Below, piece by piece: positions 21,195 to 34,215 of a stretch of 64,000 nt of DNA. The DNA comes from Russula earlei (taxonomy: Eukaryota > Basidiomycota > Agaricomycetes > Russulales > Russulaceae). A program made the translations under genes and the position numbers. Below the pieces are notes generated by a model, which saw nothing but the letters and a program-made list of their open reading frames with translations, was not told the origin of the DNA and searched no databases. Numbering within the stretch: position 1 is the first letter of the stretch; each line of letters opens with the position of its first letter. The stretch covers positions 62,001 through 126,000 of the forward strand of contig JAGFNK010000019.1 of the NCBI GenBank assembly GCA_025769875.1. The letters run 5' to 3'.

Positions 21195-23128
21195 AGAGTC
21201 AGCAAGAAAAACAAGGCAGCTCCTCACCTCATGCACAATTGCAGCTGCTTGTCTGCTTTTGAAAAGGCCCCCCTGGAACTCTGTGATCACTGCTTGAACA
21301 TGGTCCCCATATGCATTGTCCATCTGCTTTTGCTTCAAATCAGGAGGGATGAATTGATATGTGTTTAAGCACCCTGCAGTGTAGCAGCATTGTGGAAGGG
21401 ATGAGGGATAAGGAACATACATGATCAGCCAACAATGCTGATTTGAAGCACCAACTCAAACAACTCAAACTCTAACATTGTGCATGACATCCTCTCCAAA
21501 AATCCCAGAAAGGTAAAATCATCAAACAGGGGTCTTTTGACATCCAAAAAACTGTGGACTCCCATTAATTAGCACTTTGACCCCAGGTTAAAAGAAATCT
21601 CAATCTTTATTGTACATATGCCCACACATTCTGTCCAACTAATGGGTAGCCTACAGTACATGATCTTCATGTTTGCATTTTGGAACAAACTTGAAAGCTG
21701 TAAGAATATAGGTTGGCACAGCAGAGAGAAAAATCCATGCAGAGGTTGGTGATAGCCAGGATGGCCACCAAGTTGGTTGTAAAGTGTGATTTGAGAGGCT
21801 TGAGGTAGGAGGGCTTGATGTTGGTGGGCAGCAGCGACATCTGCAGCAACATCAGTATCAAATTCCGTTGCGAGTGGAGTCTCACGTTATTTTAAGGAAG
21901 CAACGGGGAGTCTCGATGCCTGGTCCTCACAGCCCTAGTTGGACTTGGAGCCTCGGGCGAGGATGGTGCTGCGGTTTGACATTTTGGACTTGGGGGATCC
22001 ACACCTTTAATTCATTCCCGTCGTACATGAGGCGGTTGGTGGAGGGATGAGATGATGCGGAATCGAAAACCCAGGGGGAGGCAGCCAGGACATCGATACT
22101 GGATGACTCTGGGCGGATGGCTGCAAGGGTGCGAAAATTTAGATTTGCAGCAGTGACGTGGATTGACCTGGGGTGGTGTCTGGGAGAGCCTTAAAGTGTT
22201 GGGACGCTTGGGACGCTTGTGGTAAGTTGGGAGCTCAAACGAAGCTAATCAAGGCGGCGTTTTGATGAACATTCGAGGCCGAGATCAATAGGCAGATGGC
22301 CATCGTCTGAGATGGGGGTTCTGTTAGGGCGATGAGGGACCCATGCGACGACTGACAAGACTGTATCTTTGGCCGTGCGGGGCTTGGTCATGTACTATGC
22401 TGGGAGAGCGTAGCTAGGGTTGGGAGGATGACGGTGTTGTAGGTGCGCTACTTTCTTGAATGACCCCATTCCGACCGAATTGGCCTAGATTCCGGCTCAG
22501 TACTGGAAGCCAGGAACAAATCGTTCTGACAATATTCCGAATAGCGCCCGGGCAATCTCGCATCCGGCTATTCGCTGTCGAGGATGATGAATGGATACCG
22601 GTTCGGTACGCATGCTGTGCACGGATTGATCCTATGCCGGAGTCGAGGGGCAAAGGATGACACCGCCGAACAGTACGCACTTACATAGGACCGGCAATCG
22701 TGCAAAGGGCCGAGCGGGCTAGATCGATAATGGTAGTGGTAGGGAATCCGCAAGATGACCGAGAGCGACTCCAAGTCGAACTGGCGTAATTAGCGACCGT
22801 GGCGGGACGGGACTCCGGGGTCTTTGTCAACGTCAGTTCACGATAAATAATAAATATGTCATGTCCCCGTCATCTCGTCGTCCCACTTTCCCTTTCCCCA
22901 CCTTTCGATATCCACGCTCGTTCGTTCAATCGTACGACGCGCAGCATTTTCCCCCTTCCCTTTTTTTAATCCTTTTTATCTTATAGAATTATTATCTCCT
23001 CGTCACGGTCAGTCCCCCCTTCCTGCATCTCCAATCCTCTCGCTCACACCTCCTTGACACTCAGCAGCTGCTAATCCTCCGATTCTGCCACTTCAACGCG
23101 TACATCGTACAACTCCCATCTGCCCGCA
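21195..23128. other. intergenic, no recognised gene; includes HMG-CoA reductase upstream region
   Basis: Short open frames (for example one on the minus strand at 21422-21195) show no domain I recognise. The last ~300 bp before 23129 are pyrimidine-rich, as is common in front of strongly expressed fungal genes. I see no clear SRE consensus or CACGTG E-box in them. Confidence 0.5.
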
Positions 23129-26100
23129 ATGAGGGCTTTAATTCGCCCCGTTTCAATCCATGCCGCATCTTCTCCCATAGAAACCATCGTCTTCTTTTTC
23201 GTCCTCGCCACGCTTTCGTACTTCCATGTCCTCTCCGCCATCAAGCATTCCTCTTTTTTCGCCCCCACTACCCTCCCGCCCTTGCGTCCGTCACATGTGC
23301 TCTGGCGTGGTAATGAATGGCTTCCTGTTCGGGAGGCCGAGTACGACGCCCTCGCACATCAGTCCTCTCCTGTCTCTCTCGTCGACCTTCAGCAATTCAC
23401 GATGTCTTTTGATGCTAGAACAGCAAAGAAGGTGCGCACAGGTAGTCCTCTTATCACTTTCACCCCCACTAACGAGTTGCGTGTAGATTGCTGAGAGTCC
23501 GAGGCTCTCCTCACAGGTCGCTCACTCCTTGGATAATATAACCCACTTCCTCACACACCACTTCCCTACATCTTCCGGCAAATCATTTCCCAATGTCTGT
23601 CACACCATCCGGAATGACCAAGATGAAGAAACTTGTTTCACATCCACCTTTTCAGACATCCCGAAATCTGAAACACTCATGCTCTCATTCACTGCGGGGG
23701 GTCGTGAGGACTTCATCAATGCTCTTGCAAAGCAGGGCACTTTCATGTCTGAGGATTTTGGTCCCATCAAATACCTTGTTGAGACCCGTGAGCAAGAAGC
23801 GATCGCGGAGATGAAGAGTGGCAAATGGGCTGTGTATGCGGCACGCGCTCTAGTGGTTCGCTTCTGGGACCTCACCAAGGTTAGTCGCTTTGTCTGCTAT
23901 CTTTAGTCACGGCCTCACCACACGCCTTCGCCAGAAAGCAGACAACCTTGACATTCTGCTCGTTCTCGCCGGATACGTCTTGATGCACACAACGTTCATC
24001 CGCCTCTTCCTCGCTTCTCGTAGTCTCGGCTCCAACTTCTGGTTAACTACTGCAGTCCTCTCATCGTCAACACTCTCCTTCATGGTTGCATTGCCCGTTG
24101 CCAATTACCTTCGCATTCCTCTTGATCCTGTGAGCCTAATTGAAGCTCTTCCGTTTCTGGTCTGTACCGTCGGATTTGAGAAGCCCCTTCGCCTTGCTCG
24201 CGCTGTATTCGGCCATCCACATCTCATACAACCTGCCATCCAAGAAGGCCGTCTGCGTGGTCAGATGAAGCCAGCTCCTGACCTCATTCTAGAAGCGCTT
24301 GACAAAGTCGGCAACATCATTGTTCGGGACTACGTTCTCGAGATTGCCGTACTGCTCATTGGCGCTTATAGCAAGGTCGGAGGACTCAAGGAGTTCTGTG
24401 CTCTTGCAGCCCTGCTCCTGACAGTAGATTGTGCGGCAACGGCGACATTCTACGTCGCTATTCTTAGTGTTATGATTGAGGTGGGTCCCGAGTCCTTTGA
24501 CATCACGTGCAAGGGGTTTTTGGGGGGATAGTCTGTTGTATTGTCCGGTCTTGTCTTTTGAGTGGGACTTATACTATATCTTATTGTTATAGGTGCGCCG
24601 CATTAAGATGTTCCGTGCCTTGTCATCGCGAAGGTCATCCATGTCGGATGTCAAACCCCCCGTGATTGTGAACGGCCAACTCCAGATGCCAAAACTCAGC
24701 CTGCGCCAGCGAACCTCAGCTGCATTGTTGGGTGTAAAGGGCTCTTTTCTCAGGTCTCAGTCCAAGGAGAAAGTCGGACAGGAGGAGAATCCTGTTGCTC
24801 GCTTGAAATTATTACTGGTACGACAGCCTTCCCCCCTCCCCCTTTAAGCAGAGCACCAATTAATTAATCTATCCCATGTAGATCGTCTCGTTCCTCTCGC
24901 TCCATCTACTTAACCTATGCGCCACCTTCACCCCCGGTGTAGCTGTACCTCGCAGTCATCAGGCACAACACTCTACTTCTACTGGGGATACCTTCTCTGC
25001 CTTCCGTACCGTCGACATCACCAGTCCCCCCGTTGAGCAGTCTCTCTCTAGCCTCGCAGCCCTTCACAACGGAACTGAGTTAATAGTGCGCATATCAGCA
25101 CCGGTTCGTGTGCGCATGCTACCTATCATCTCGCTACATCTTCATAAGGAGCCAAAAGTCAAGGGACACGATGCCGATGATATGATCGAAAGCTTCATGT
25201 CTTCATGGACGCGTCTTGTCGGTGATCCTATCTTGTCTAAATGGATCGTGTTACTACTTGGTGTCAGTGTCGCGCTTAACGGTTACCTCCTCAAGGGTAT
25301 TTCCACGGGAACGGGCTCTACTCGCATAGTCCAACAGGCTCAGACCGTCCGGTTCAATTCCGTCGACCGAGTTCAGGAAAAGCAACTGGCAGCCCCATCA
25401 CCTCTCCCTGCGCCCATCCCGATCCTCTCAGAGTCTCGCATAGAAGGTCTTGCTGTTTATTCTGCTGCGCCTCCAATCATTCGACCTATCCCTGTACCAG
25501 CCCTTCGGAGGGCGCCTTCCGTGAATGGAATCTCGTCACTCCTGGATTCAGTCGATCAGAAGCTCAAGGCGCAGCAACCTGCATTTACAACTGGGGACGA
25601 TTCAGATTCACAAGACGAAGAGACCGGTACAAAGGAGACTTCAAGTCCTATTCGCTCGCTGGAAGAGTGCATTGACATCTTCGAGAACGGACCTCGCCCA
25701 GTCTCGGTGTCACTCTCATTACTTAATGACGAGGAAGTCATTCTTTTGGCCCAGAACAGTAAAATTCAAGCGTATGCCCTTGAGAAAGTTTTAGGAGACT
25801 TGGAACGCGCAGTTTTGATCCGAAGGGCGTTAGTCTGTACGTGTCATCTCTTCTACTACCGGCGTCGTAATTGATGATTGCTTGGAGCTCGTTCCTCGAG
25901 AACCAAGACGCTCGAGCATTCGGACGTACCCATGTCAAATTACGACTATTCTCGAGTCATGGGAGCCTGCTGTGAGAACGTTGTCGGCTACATTCCTCTT
26001 CCCTTAGGCATCGCGGGTCCCCTTAAGATTGATGGTCAAATGTTCCCAATTCCCATGGCGACAGCGGAGGGCACGCTCGTGGCATCAACGTCCCGGGGAT

Positions 26101-27242
26101 GCAAGGCTCTTAATGCCGGAGGAGGTGTCGCTACCGTTGTCACCTACGATGGCATGACTCGCGGACCTGCTATTGATTTCCCTTCTATCGCTCTTGCGGC
26201 TGCCGCGAAGGCGTGGATCGACTCGGGAGAAGGCAGCGCCATACTGAGGGAAGCGTTCGAGAGCACATCGCGCTTCGCAAAGTTGCAGAAGCTCAAGACT
26301 GCCATGGCCGGTCGGACACTTTTTGTACGATTCGCAACGACCACTGGTGACGCAATGGGCATGAACATGATATCCAAAGGCACGGAGAAAGCCCTGGACG
26401 TGATGAACAAGTATTTCCCCGAGATGATTGTCCTCGCTCTCTCTGGTAATTACTGTACCGATAAGAAACCGGCCGCTATCAACTGGATCGAGGGGCGTGG
26501 CAAGAGCGTGGTCGCAGAGGCGGTCATACCCGGTCATGTTGTCAAGTCAGTGCTGAAGACTACGCCAGAGGCACTGTGCAACCTCAACACAAAGAAGAAT
26601 CTGGTCGGCAGCGCGATGGCCGGCTCCATCGGTGGCTTTAACGCTCACGCTGCCAATATCTTGACCGCAATATTCCTTGCCACTGGACAAGACCCGGCAC
26701 AGAATGTGGAATCTTCCAATTGCATGACGCTAATGGAGCCGTGAGTCGTTTTTTTCCCACAAGTATTAATGAGGATTGTTCGCTGACTGAGTGCTAGAAC
26801 GAACGAGGGCAAGGATGTTCTTGTCACCATCACAATGCCTTGCATTGAGGTTGGCACTGTTGGCGGTGGTACTGTTCTTGCTCCTCAGCAATCTGTGTTG
26901 GAGATGCTAGGTTTAAAAGGCGCGCACCCGACAGAACCAGGTCAGAACGCACAGCAGCTTGCTCGCATCATAGCTGCTGCCGTCATGGCAGGCGAACTCT
27001 CCCTCCTCAGTGCCCTTGCCGCCGGCCACCTCGTCCGCGCGCACCTTGTTCACAACCGCTCTCAGGCCCCTACGCCAGCCTCGTCGCGGCCGATTACGCC
27101 AGGGCCCGAAACACCACCGGACTTGCCCTGGGTACCGGGAACCCCCAACTCGAAGTCCGTGACCAAAGTCACGGTCGGGCCCTTGACAGCATCTTCATCG
27201 ACAGTGTCATTAGCTGGTTACAGTATAGACTCCAAGCCATGA
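23129..27242 (+). CDS. HMG1: 3-hydroxy-3-methylglutaryl-CoA reductase
   Basis: Makes mevalonate from HMG-CoA with NADPH, the committed step to sterols and other isoprenoids, in the ER membrane. Seven exons fit one frame of 1,239 aa: 23129-23431, 23487-23879, 23935-24480, 24593-24817, 24882-25836, 25888-26740 and 26798-27242. The N-terminus has a membrane helix (residues ~18-38). Exon 3 encodes the multi-span sterol-sensing region (~233-413), starting [18 protein letters not shown]. The catalytic part (~810-1,195) shows [28 protein letters not shown] with the catalytic Glu, [17 protein letters not shown] with the catalytic Lys, and [18 protein letters not shown] carries the catalytic His. All key residues are present, and the size fits basidiomycete orthologues. 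A sterol-sensing domain predicts sterol-controlled stability. Confidence 0.97.
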
Positions 27243-27492
27243 GGCGCAGGTTGTAGTTCATTACCCCCCTGTCTATCGTGGCATCATGCTTCTACATTAT
27301 CCCTTCCATACCTAGTCCCTAAGCACTTAATTCGCTGGAGGCTGGTTTATCCACACACATCTTCATATTACTTCCTTCTATTACAATAGCGAACATTGTC
27401 CGGCTTATATGGCGGACTTGGAATGTGCATTATATTTCAATGACTGCCATCCATGGGGATGTGAGATGGTTGCGGGGCTTGGGTTCATTGCT

Positions 27493-27596
27493 GCCCGCCT
27501 AGCTCAATCGGATAGAGCGTCAGACTCTTATGGCGGGTGCCCGATCATCTCGTGATTGCGATCTGAAGGCTGCGAGTTCGACCCTCGCGGTGGGCT
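27493..27596 (+). tRNA. tRNA-Lys (CTT) with a 30-nt intron
   Basis: Acceptor stem GCCCGCC pairs with GGTGGGC (one G-U). The D arm has GCTC/GAGC, and the T arm contains GGTTC-type GAGTTCGACCCTC. The anticodon stem TCAGA/TCTGA encloses C-T-CTT-A, giving anticodon CTT at 27527-27529. An intron at 27531-27560 follows position 37, the canonical place for nuclear tRNA introns. Confidence 0.93.
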
Positions 27597-27680
27597 AATG
27601 CTTTGACTTTTTGTCGCTTCACGAAAGTTTGGGCTACCTACACATTACTAGTAGATCCAACTTTGTCTGACACCGTTGCA

Positions 27681-29379
27681 TCATCCATTGAGCAGAGCGG
27701 CATCCGAAGAGAAGTCCTCCATCACCTTCTCAACTCCCCGCGATGCTGCGCCCATACCAAATCCAAGGCCGATGCCACCGTTCATCGACCTCCCTTCCAC
27801 GCGACCTTCCGCCTTCTGATGCTCCTCCACTAGCTTGCACAACGCACCGAGTGTCGTCCATTGGGGTTCATACCCGAGACCACCGTTCTCTGGGGATGTT
27901 CGAGCACGTGAATCATCCCAAATGAGGTGCACCATGGTAAGGAAGAATAGCGACGGCTGAAGATTGATGAGACCTCCAGTAGGGGCTGGCACAAGCCGTC
28001 CGAGGCGACGAAGGAAAGAATTCGACGACGACGCTGTGAAAGACTGCAGGAGATACAGCCCCTCGAACATTTGGGAAAGCATGAGCATCGCCGTCGCGGA
28101 CAGGCGAGGGAATACGGTCCGCCCGTCGGTGAGAGTGGTGAGCACGGTGTAGACATCTCCATACGTGAGGGGCGGGCCGGCATCTACGATCCCAAATGCC
28201 TGCCCTCCGACATCAGGGTTGGTGGAGCCTTGGACCTGCTCGATGAGACGCTGTTCATAACACATGTGAGCGAGAGAAGCGTTTTCCACGTAAATGAAAT
28301 TCTGGAGGATGTCTTGGACCCACGACGGGTTGACCTGCCGCGCGAGATATGCGCCACATAACATGTCACCTCCCGTACCGTAGATGCCGTTTCCTGGTCG
28401 CAGACAACCTGTGCGAAGGACTTGTGCACTCTTCGTATTTGAATTCGAATTCGAGCTACTGGATGCAAGCGGTGTCCGATCGGCCGCCCGAACGTGTCTC
28501 TCAGCCCTAAATTTGGACACGGCGTAATTGGAGAACATCTCGTCGTGGCATCGCGGCAGCACACGCCGATCGTCGTCGTCGATGATCTGCACCGAGAACT
28601 CCGGCCGCTTCTCCCACGGCCAAAGCCACAGTCGCGTGCGGCGAATAGACACGGAGCCGCTTGAGGTGTATATGAGCACGGTGACGCCCGCGGCGCGCGC
28701 GGCGTCCAAGACGTTTCGCGTGCCCTCGACATTCACCTTGTCCGACAGGTGCTGCAGCCTCGGGTCGCGTTCGTAGAAGCGGATGTTGGCCGCTGTGTGA
28801 AAGACGGTGATTTCTGTGCGCACTTCCTCCGCCTCATTGCCGTGGATAGATGATGGCCAAGGTGAGTTGAAGGCAGCGAGGACCTGCTCCCGGTCGGAGA
28901 TGTCTGCGAGATGGAAGTCGACGTGCCTTCCCAGGCCAGTTATCAGATCCCCTCGCGTGGGAGCGCGCACATCCAAGACTCGAATTCTCTTCGGGTCCTC
29001 GCCGCGTTCAAGCAGATGGCGGACGATCCAGCCACCGAGAAAGCCGGCCTGACGAGTATTGTGGCATTGCCAAGTTAGCGAGGGCCACTTTCCCGTGAGA
29101 CATGATGGCAACCGCTCGGTTATCCGACATACATACCCCACCAACGACGATATACCTTCTCCCTGTCCTCGGTGGGAGGAACGTCTTTGACTCCAGTATC
29201 GTATTCTTGGAGATCGCCGCTGCTTCTAATGCGTCTTTTGCACTGATCCTCTTGGGTGAGAATGCTGAGGCTACTTCATGCGGTAATTGCATGAGTTTGG
29301 CATCGTTCATACGAATGTACAGATACAGAAGAAGCCCCGAAAAGAGACAGAGGAGGGCTGCTGTGGAGCTGGAGCTCAT
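27681..29379 (-). CDS. 3-beta-hydroxysteroid dehydrogenase/isomerase-family protein (ERG26-like)
   Basis: An extended short-chain dehydrogenase. Exon 1 (29379-29137) encodes a membrane anchor (LLCLFSGLLLYLYI) and the first half of the nucleotide-binding motif. Exon 2 (29048-27681) completes it (VVGGAGFLGGWIVRHL across the junction, a GxxGxxG dinucleotide site). Total about 536 aa. It continues with VLDVRAP, DFHLADISD, VFHTAANI, KVNVEGTRNVLDAA, YTSSGSV and the catalytic NYAVSKF (YxxxK). Sterol-4-alpha-carboxylate 3-dehydrogenase (ERG26) belongs to this family. Yeast ERG26 is shorter (about 350 aa), so orthology is unproven and a paralogue is equally possible. It lies tail-to-tail with HMG-CoA reductase, separated only by the tRNA. 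Confidence 0.85.
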
Positions 29380-29566
29380 TTCGGCTGTAAAGGATAAGGA
29401 TATATGGCCGTGGTTTGATCAATCGACTCATCTCTGCATACGACGGCAATTTATTTTTGCCGCAAGCCCAACAGCAACCAAATCCACATATATTGACACG
29501 CCCAACGACCGCAAAGCACATGTACAGATTGGATCTACAGATTGAGCATGTAAACGACGGTGGTGC

Positions 29567-31103
29567 CTAGGCGGGAGGCGGAGGGGGGGGTGCAGGTTCA
29601 CTAGGAGGTGGTGCAGGAGCCGCCGCCGCACTGGCACTCGCAGAAGCGGCATCAGAACCAGGAGCTGCATACCCCTGAGATGTATAATACTGGTTGTATT
29701 GTGCCATCTGGCTTGCCTGCCACTCTTTGAACTCGGGCGAATTCACATCGTAGCCATATGCGGCCCTATGACATTTCAGTATGTAGGAGTGACCTCGATC
29801 CCTCCAAAGAACGAAACGTACCAATACGCTGTATAGGCATCCATGTCAGTAGGAGCAGGAGCAGCGGTGGCGGTGCCTGCGGCGTTTGAAGCCCCGTCAG
29901 AAGGTGGGGGGGGTGGTTGCTCACCCGGCGGTGGCGGTGGTGGTGCTGCTGATGGGGGCGCAGGGAAGCCCTGGTATAGTAAGTGCATCAGAAGAAGAAA
30001 TTCGTGCATAGGGAGACAAAGAAGGGACATACAGCCATCATACCATACGACGCGTACTGCATTTGGGCCTGGTGAAGCTCCATCTGTTGTTGATGTAACA
30101 TCGCCTTGACCTTTGTGTATTCCCCTCGGACGACTTCAAGCAGGTCATCAGTCAATGCCTTTGCCCGTGCGACTTGACCTTCTTCGGGGCCACTATTGAG
30201 GCGGTCAGAATAGCCTAAAATGCCAAGGACAAGACACACGTTATGTGGATGTGCATGGGTTCTTCTGACTCCTTCCCTGTTTCCTGATCCACGAAACCTG
30301 ATCCCTGGCCCTTGATCTGCACGCGGGTCCCCGTCTCTTGCTGTATATACTTGACGAACATGCCCTACAGACGGCGAGTAAGAAACATCTACGTCAAATA
30401 ACCGGGGACTTACAGTAGGGCCGACAACCTTGGCGCGGACGTTGAAATTCCGGATTGATTCTAGGCCGATGAAGATTTTCTCCTCTGGCCATTTCCGCTA
30501 AGAGGATGTGAGCGAGCACAGCTTACTATCGAGCACAAGAAAACACACCTTTTCGCGCCTTCCTTTATCCTCTACAAGAGAGCCCATGTCGACTGCAATA
30601 AGCTCGTTGACCTTGTCAATGGCATTCTGCAGCATATTTTTCGTGTTCGCCGATATATGTAGATATAACGGAGGGTCTCTCTCGGTCGCCTTCGCGCGAT
30701 CAGGGTACCATACGCCTTTTGTGCTGACAGAGGCACCTGTCTCGTCGTGTATCTGACGGAAAATCATTCGTGTGAGAGCTATCCACCTATTGGAAATGGT
30801 GTGACGACTCACCTGCTGTTGCGTGGAACCTTTGGTCAACATATACCGATTTCTTAAGTCGTTGATGTCAATATCTTGAGTAAATTCTCCGTCATGTATG
30901 TCCTTGGGTCCGAGAAGCCCGTTTCCACCCCCCGCTGTAGCGCTGCTGTACTGGGCAGCGATTTTAGCCGCAATGGCTGCTGCTGCGGCAGCTGCAGTGG
31001 AGGCGTTCTTGCTTTCATCTACTTTAGGGAACTTTGAGGGGGATTCAGGGTCATCCCTTGACTCCTCTGGTGCGGCCTGGTCCCATTTTCGTTTGGAGGA
31101 CAT
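29567..31103 (-). CDS. KHDC4/BLOM7-like tandem KH-domain RNA-binding protein
   Basis: Seven exons give 403 aa: 31103-30813, 30752-30549, 30497-30414, 30364-30240, 30192-30033, 29970-29822 and 29765-29567. After an Ala-rich N-terminal segment comes DIDINDLRNRYMLTKGSTQQ, the signature start of the KHDC4 family, then the first KH-like domain (GVWYPDRAKATERDPPLYLH). The second KH domain starts near KWPEEKIFIGLESIRNFNVR and includes GMFVKYIQQETGTRVQIKGQ. A Gln-rich helix and a Pro/Ala-rich tail follow. In humans KHDC4 binds RNA and takes part in pre-mRNA splicing; a nuclear splicing role here is by homology. The ATG at 31103 was chosen over an in-frame one 36 nt upstream because it starts MSSKRKW. 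It begins only 107 bp after the stop of the next gene. Confidence 0.9.
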
Positions 31104-31210
31104 CGCGGGAAATGTGGTAGTAACATTGTGGTGACGCAACCAAGAGGCAGTATGATTATGTAATCAAAGGCACCTTAGACAACAACTATGTAAACACAAC
31201 GAAGAAAGGG

Positions 31211-33069
31211 TCACACAACCTCTACAAAGTTGGCAGGAAACGAACCCTCTCGACCTTCCAGCTTACCCTCCCACCTAATGCGAGTGAAGTTAACACGTAG
31301 CGCCGACGTCAGCCAAGACCAAACGCGAGGACTGACCAAGTATCCGTGGAGTCACTCTTCTTCGTGATAGTGATGACCTGGCCCTTGGAGAAAGAAAGGT
31401 CTCCCGGCTCAACAGCACGAAAATCGAATAGTGCGATTGCACGACCGACACCCTCCCCCTGTGCAAGCGGTCTACTGAGCACACGATCGCGCGCAGCTTC
31501 ACGATACCTTGTAACCGCTGCATCCACAGCCCGGGATCCAGGTCCGAACGGGTCATCTTCATCCTCGAGCGTCGGTCCAAACGACGACGTAACGTCATGA
31601 CCATCTCTCTCGCGCTCACGCTCTGCCTGTGAGTAGAACGGATTCAAAGCGCTCGCGGCGCTGCTCGATGATCGAGAGTGTGCTGATTGCAGACGTGTGT
31701 GGGAACCGATGTCCACGGAGGAGTCCAGCGACTGACCGGGAATATGCCGCACACGTGAGCGTGTCGCGGGAGCAAAGTCACCTTCAAAGCGGGTTTCGAA
31801 AGAGGGAGGATCGTCGATTCTGGGTGCATGGTCGTAGTCCCAGGATGAACCAGAAACGACCTCCTCTGCAGGTCCGAAGTAGCTGCCCGAATTCTTGCGC
31901 GCGCCCCACGAATCAGGAGGAAAGGCGGGGATGGTGGATGATTTAAGTTGTTGCCCACGTAGCGATTGCGGAACTTCGGCGCTATGGCTGGCAATTCCAC
32001 CAAATACGTAAGACGAACCAGGTGAGGGTCGGTTGTCTGCCACCCACGCACGTCCGCCAGGAGGGCTGGTACAGGATTCAAGTGTGCGGATAAGTGTCTG
32101 CGCCCAATCCGGTGGAGTAACGCTGCCACTAAGAATCTGTTTGACATTAACGTTGGAACGATACGCCTGAGCATTTGCATCCTGTCGCTCAACAATCACT
32201 GAGCCTTCGACCGAAACGCCGCCAAAGAGGCCACGGGTTTTCGAATAGCTATACCTGAGACGAAGTCAGAATAATGTTGTTGATGACAACGCGCACGGAC
32301 ATTGCGGCAACTTTGCCTTTCGTGCTGAGAGCGCCCGAGGCCTCCCCGTTACGGCCCAGAGGGCCGACAGCGAGACTCATGTTACCACCAAGGGTCAGAG
32401 AGCCAGCAGCCATGAATGACCTCTGGTAAAACATAACATAGAAGGCACATCAAGTTCCGAGTATGAATCTGTGGGTATGACGACGCTCACAACAGCCTGA
32501 TGAAACGAAAGGATGCATCGAAATCAGACAGTTATATTAGTCAGCGTTACGCAGTAGGGTTGAGGTGGTGGAAAGGCTCACTGAACGGGAATTGAGCACA
32601 ATCAGGAAATCGGTCATTTCTGCACCAGCCTGGCCACCCACACCGACGCCCGCAAGGCCGATGGCACTTGGTGCAGACCACGCTAGGGATGGAGGGTCAC
32701 TTGTCCACCAAAAGGACGGAGGACTAAGGGTGGCTCACATCCATCGTCCAAACGCGCAATCACAATTCCGCTTCCAGCGCGTGCGGAGAAAAGGAAGCCT
32801 GCTTTGATGATGGTGAAGATGGCAAAACCACATGCACGCTCGAGGATAGAGCGAGGGATGACCTGATCAGCGAAAGTTGGAGAACAGGGGCAATCATACG
32901 ACACGGCAATGTAGTACGAACGCCATCAAGACCGTTGTGGGCGCTATCGACGAAGCTCTTGACTGGGAGGACGTTACGTGTTGGAATAAGCAGAATAATT
33001 CCAAAACGCACGGATATTCGCTGCCTTTGCACACTCTTTGGGAAGGGCTTGGGGAAGGGGGTTTTTCAT
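31211..33069 (-). CDS. SYLF-SH3 protein (Ysc84/Lsb3 type)
   Basis: Eight exons fit one frame of 477 aa: 33069-33012, 32962-32922, 32862-32739, 32682-32582, 32496-32491, 32422-32301, 32254-31337 and 31274-31211. The N-terminal SYLF domain is complete: ECAKAANILKSFVDS, GLDGVIPRSILERACGFAIF, KAGFLFSARAGSGIVIARL, SAPSAIGLAGVGVGGQ, GSLTLGGNMSLAVGPLGRN, TRGLFGGVSVEGSVI. A Ser/Pro-rich linker leads to a C-terminal SH3 domain (ALFDFRAVEPGDLSFSKG, then WWEGKL and FPANFVEVV). Relatives bind phosphoinositides and actin and act in endocytosis with Las17/Sla1. The fifth exon is only 6 nt (GCTGTT, Ala-Val), flanked by AG and GTGAGC; without it the conserved AV before RSFM is missing. Confidence 0.92.
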
Positions 33070-33547
33070 GGATGTCGATTGAGAGTGGACGAGCGCAGCA
33101 TCGTGATCGTGATTTGTAACGACGGATCAAGCGGTCCGATGCGAGCGGATGTTTATAAGAAGGCATTTCTAGCTTTCACTCACTCCTGAACTGCCAACAC
33201 CTTATCACTCCTTCCGTGCCTTTCTCACCGGACAGGGGACATTTGAGAGTGGCAAAAATCATATTCTTCGCTTTCGCTAGCAGTACTACTGTGCCATTTG
33301 GCATGATGACGGTCTTCTAGATAGTGGTGTAAGAAACATTCTCGCCCTCGCATCCACAACGCTAGCCGCTAGCCCATCTTTATCTCATAACACAAACAGT
33401 ACGTCTTGAAAGCACCACTCACTGAGATCAGGGGAGAACAGCAAGTGATTTGTTCTCTACGCATAATGCAATTTTCATTAAGCACGGCGAAGAATAATAG
33501 TGCAAAGGCCAGGTGCACGATAACTGATACAACACAAACTGGATACC

Positions 33548-34215
33548 TTATGCTCCCCTGGCACCGCTAGCCTTGGCCTCTTCCGCGGCAGCAACTGCAG
33601 GATTAACCTTCTTGCCATCCTTCCACCGAATACGCGGCGGAGGTGCGCGGTTGCGGCGACCTTCACGCGACCGAACACGGACAACTGTAATAACATTAAA
33701 TGACGCAAGCCAGTGATAAGATGTGGGCGTACCATGCGAATGGATGGCGCACGAGACGCAGTACGCGATTTTGATGTAGAGTTTCGGAATAACGTATTCT
33801 GCCCCCCCAAAGATTTAGAAAAAAAAAAAAAGTTCGCAGAGGGAGGAAACAAAAGGACAACGTACCAGAGTAGACCGAAGCTTCGCTAATATCCCGCACC
33901 GCAGCACTCTCAACCATGTTCCTCACAGTGAAACGTTTGATAGCTTTATCCTTAGGGACTGCGCGCGAGCAGTTCGAGCAGCGGAGGAAAGTGACGTGCC
34001 CACGGCCCTTCTTGTTACGGCCACCATTTCTTCTTTTCTTGGTCTGTAGAGCGAAGGATAATCAGTATCGTGTTACTGTCGCCAGCGGGTCAAGGCGAGA
34101 AGCACGGCATCCGATGGTGGCCTCGGCCATCCATCCCGAACCTTCACTATGTGCGAGGAATCAAACGCACAAAAACCGTGGACAAAGTAACAATCTTACA
34201 GAACAGACTCACCAT
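33548..34215 (-). CDS. RPS26: 40S ribosomal protein eS26
   Basis: A component of the small subunit near the mRNA exit channel. The coding part of exon 1 is only ATG (34215-34213), directly followed by GTGAGT. The next exons give [17 protein letters not shown], the zinc-binding [54 protein letters not shown] and [16 protein letters not shown]. The TAA stop is at 33550-33548. Length about 125 aa, normal for fungi. All four zinc-ligand Cys (CSNC, CVSC) are present. It is divergently arranged with the secreted-protein gene, with 320 bp between the two starts. Confidence 0.96.

Noticed and set aside
21162..21422. Minus-strand ORF next to the MITE
   Set aside because: It crosses the MITE end and I recognise no transposase or other domain.
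26085..26537. Minus-strand ORFs across HMG-CoA reductase
   Set aside because: Shadow frames of a strongly supported coding exon.
28184..28732. Arg/Ser-rich minus-strand ORF inside the dehydrogenase gene
   Set aside because: Alternative frame of the dehydrogenase coding exon.
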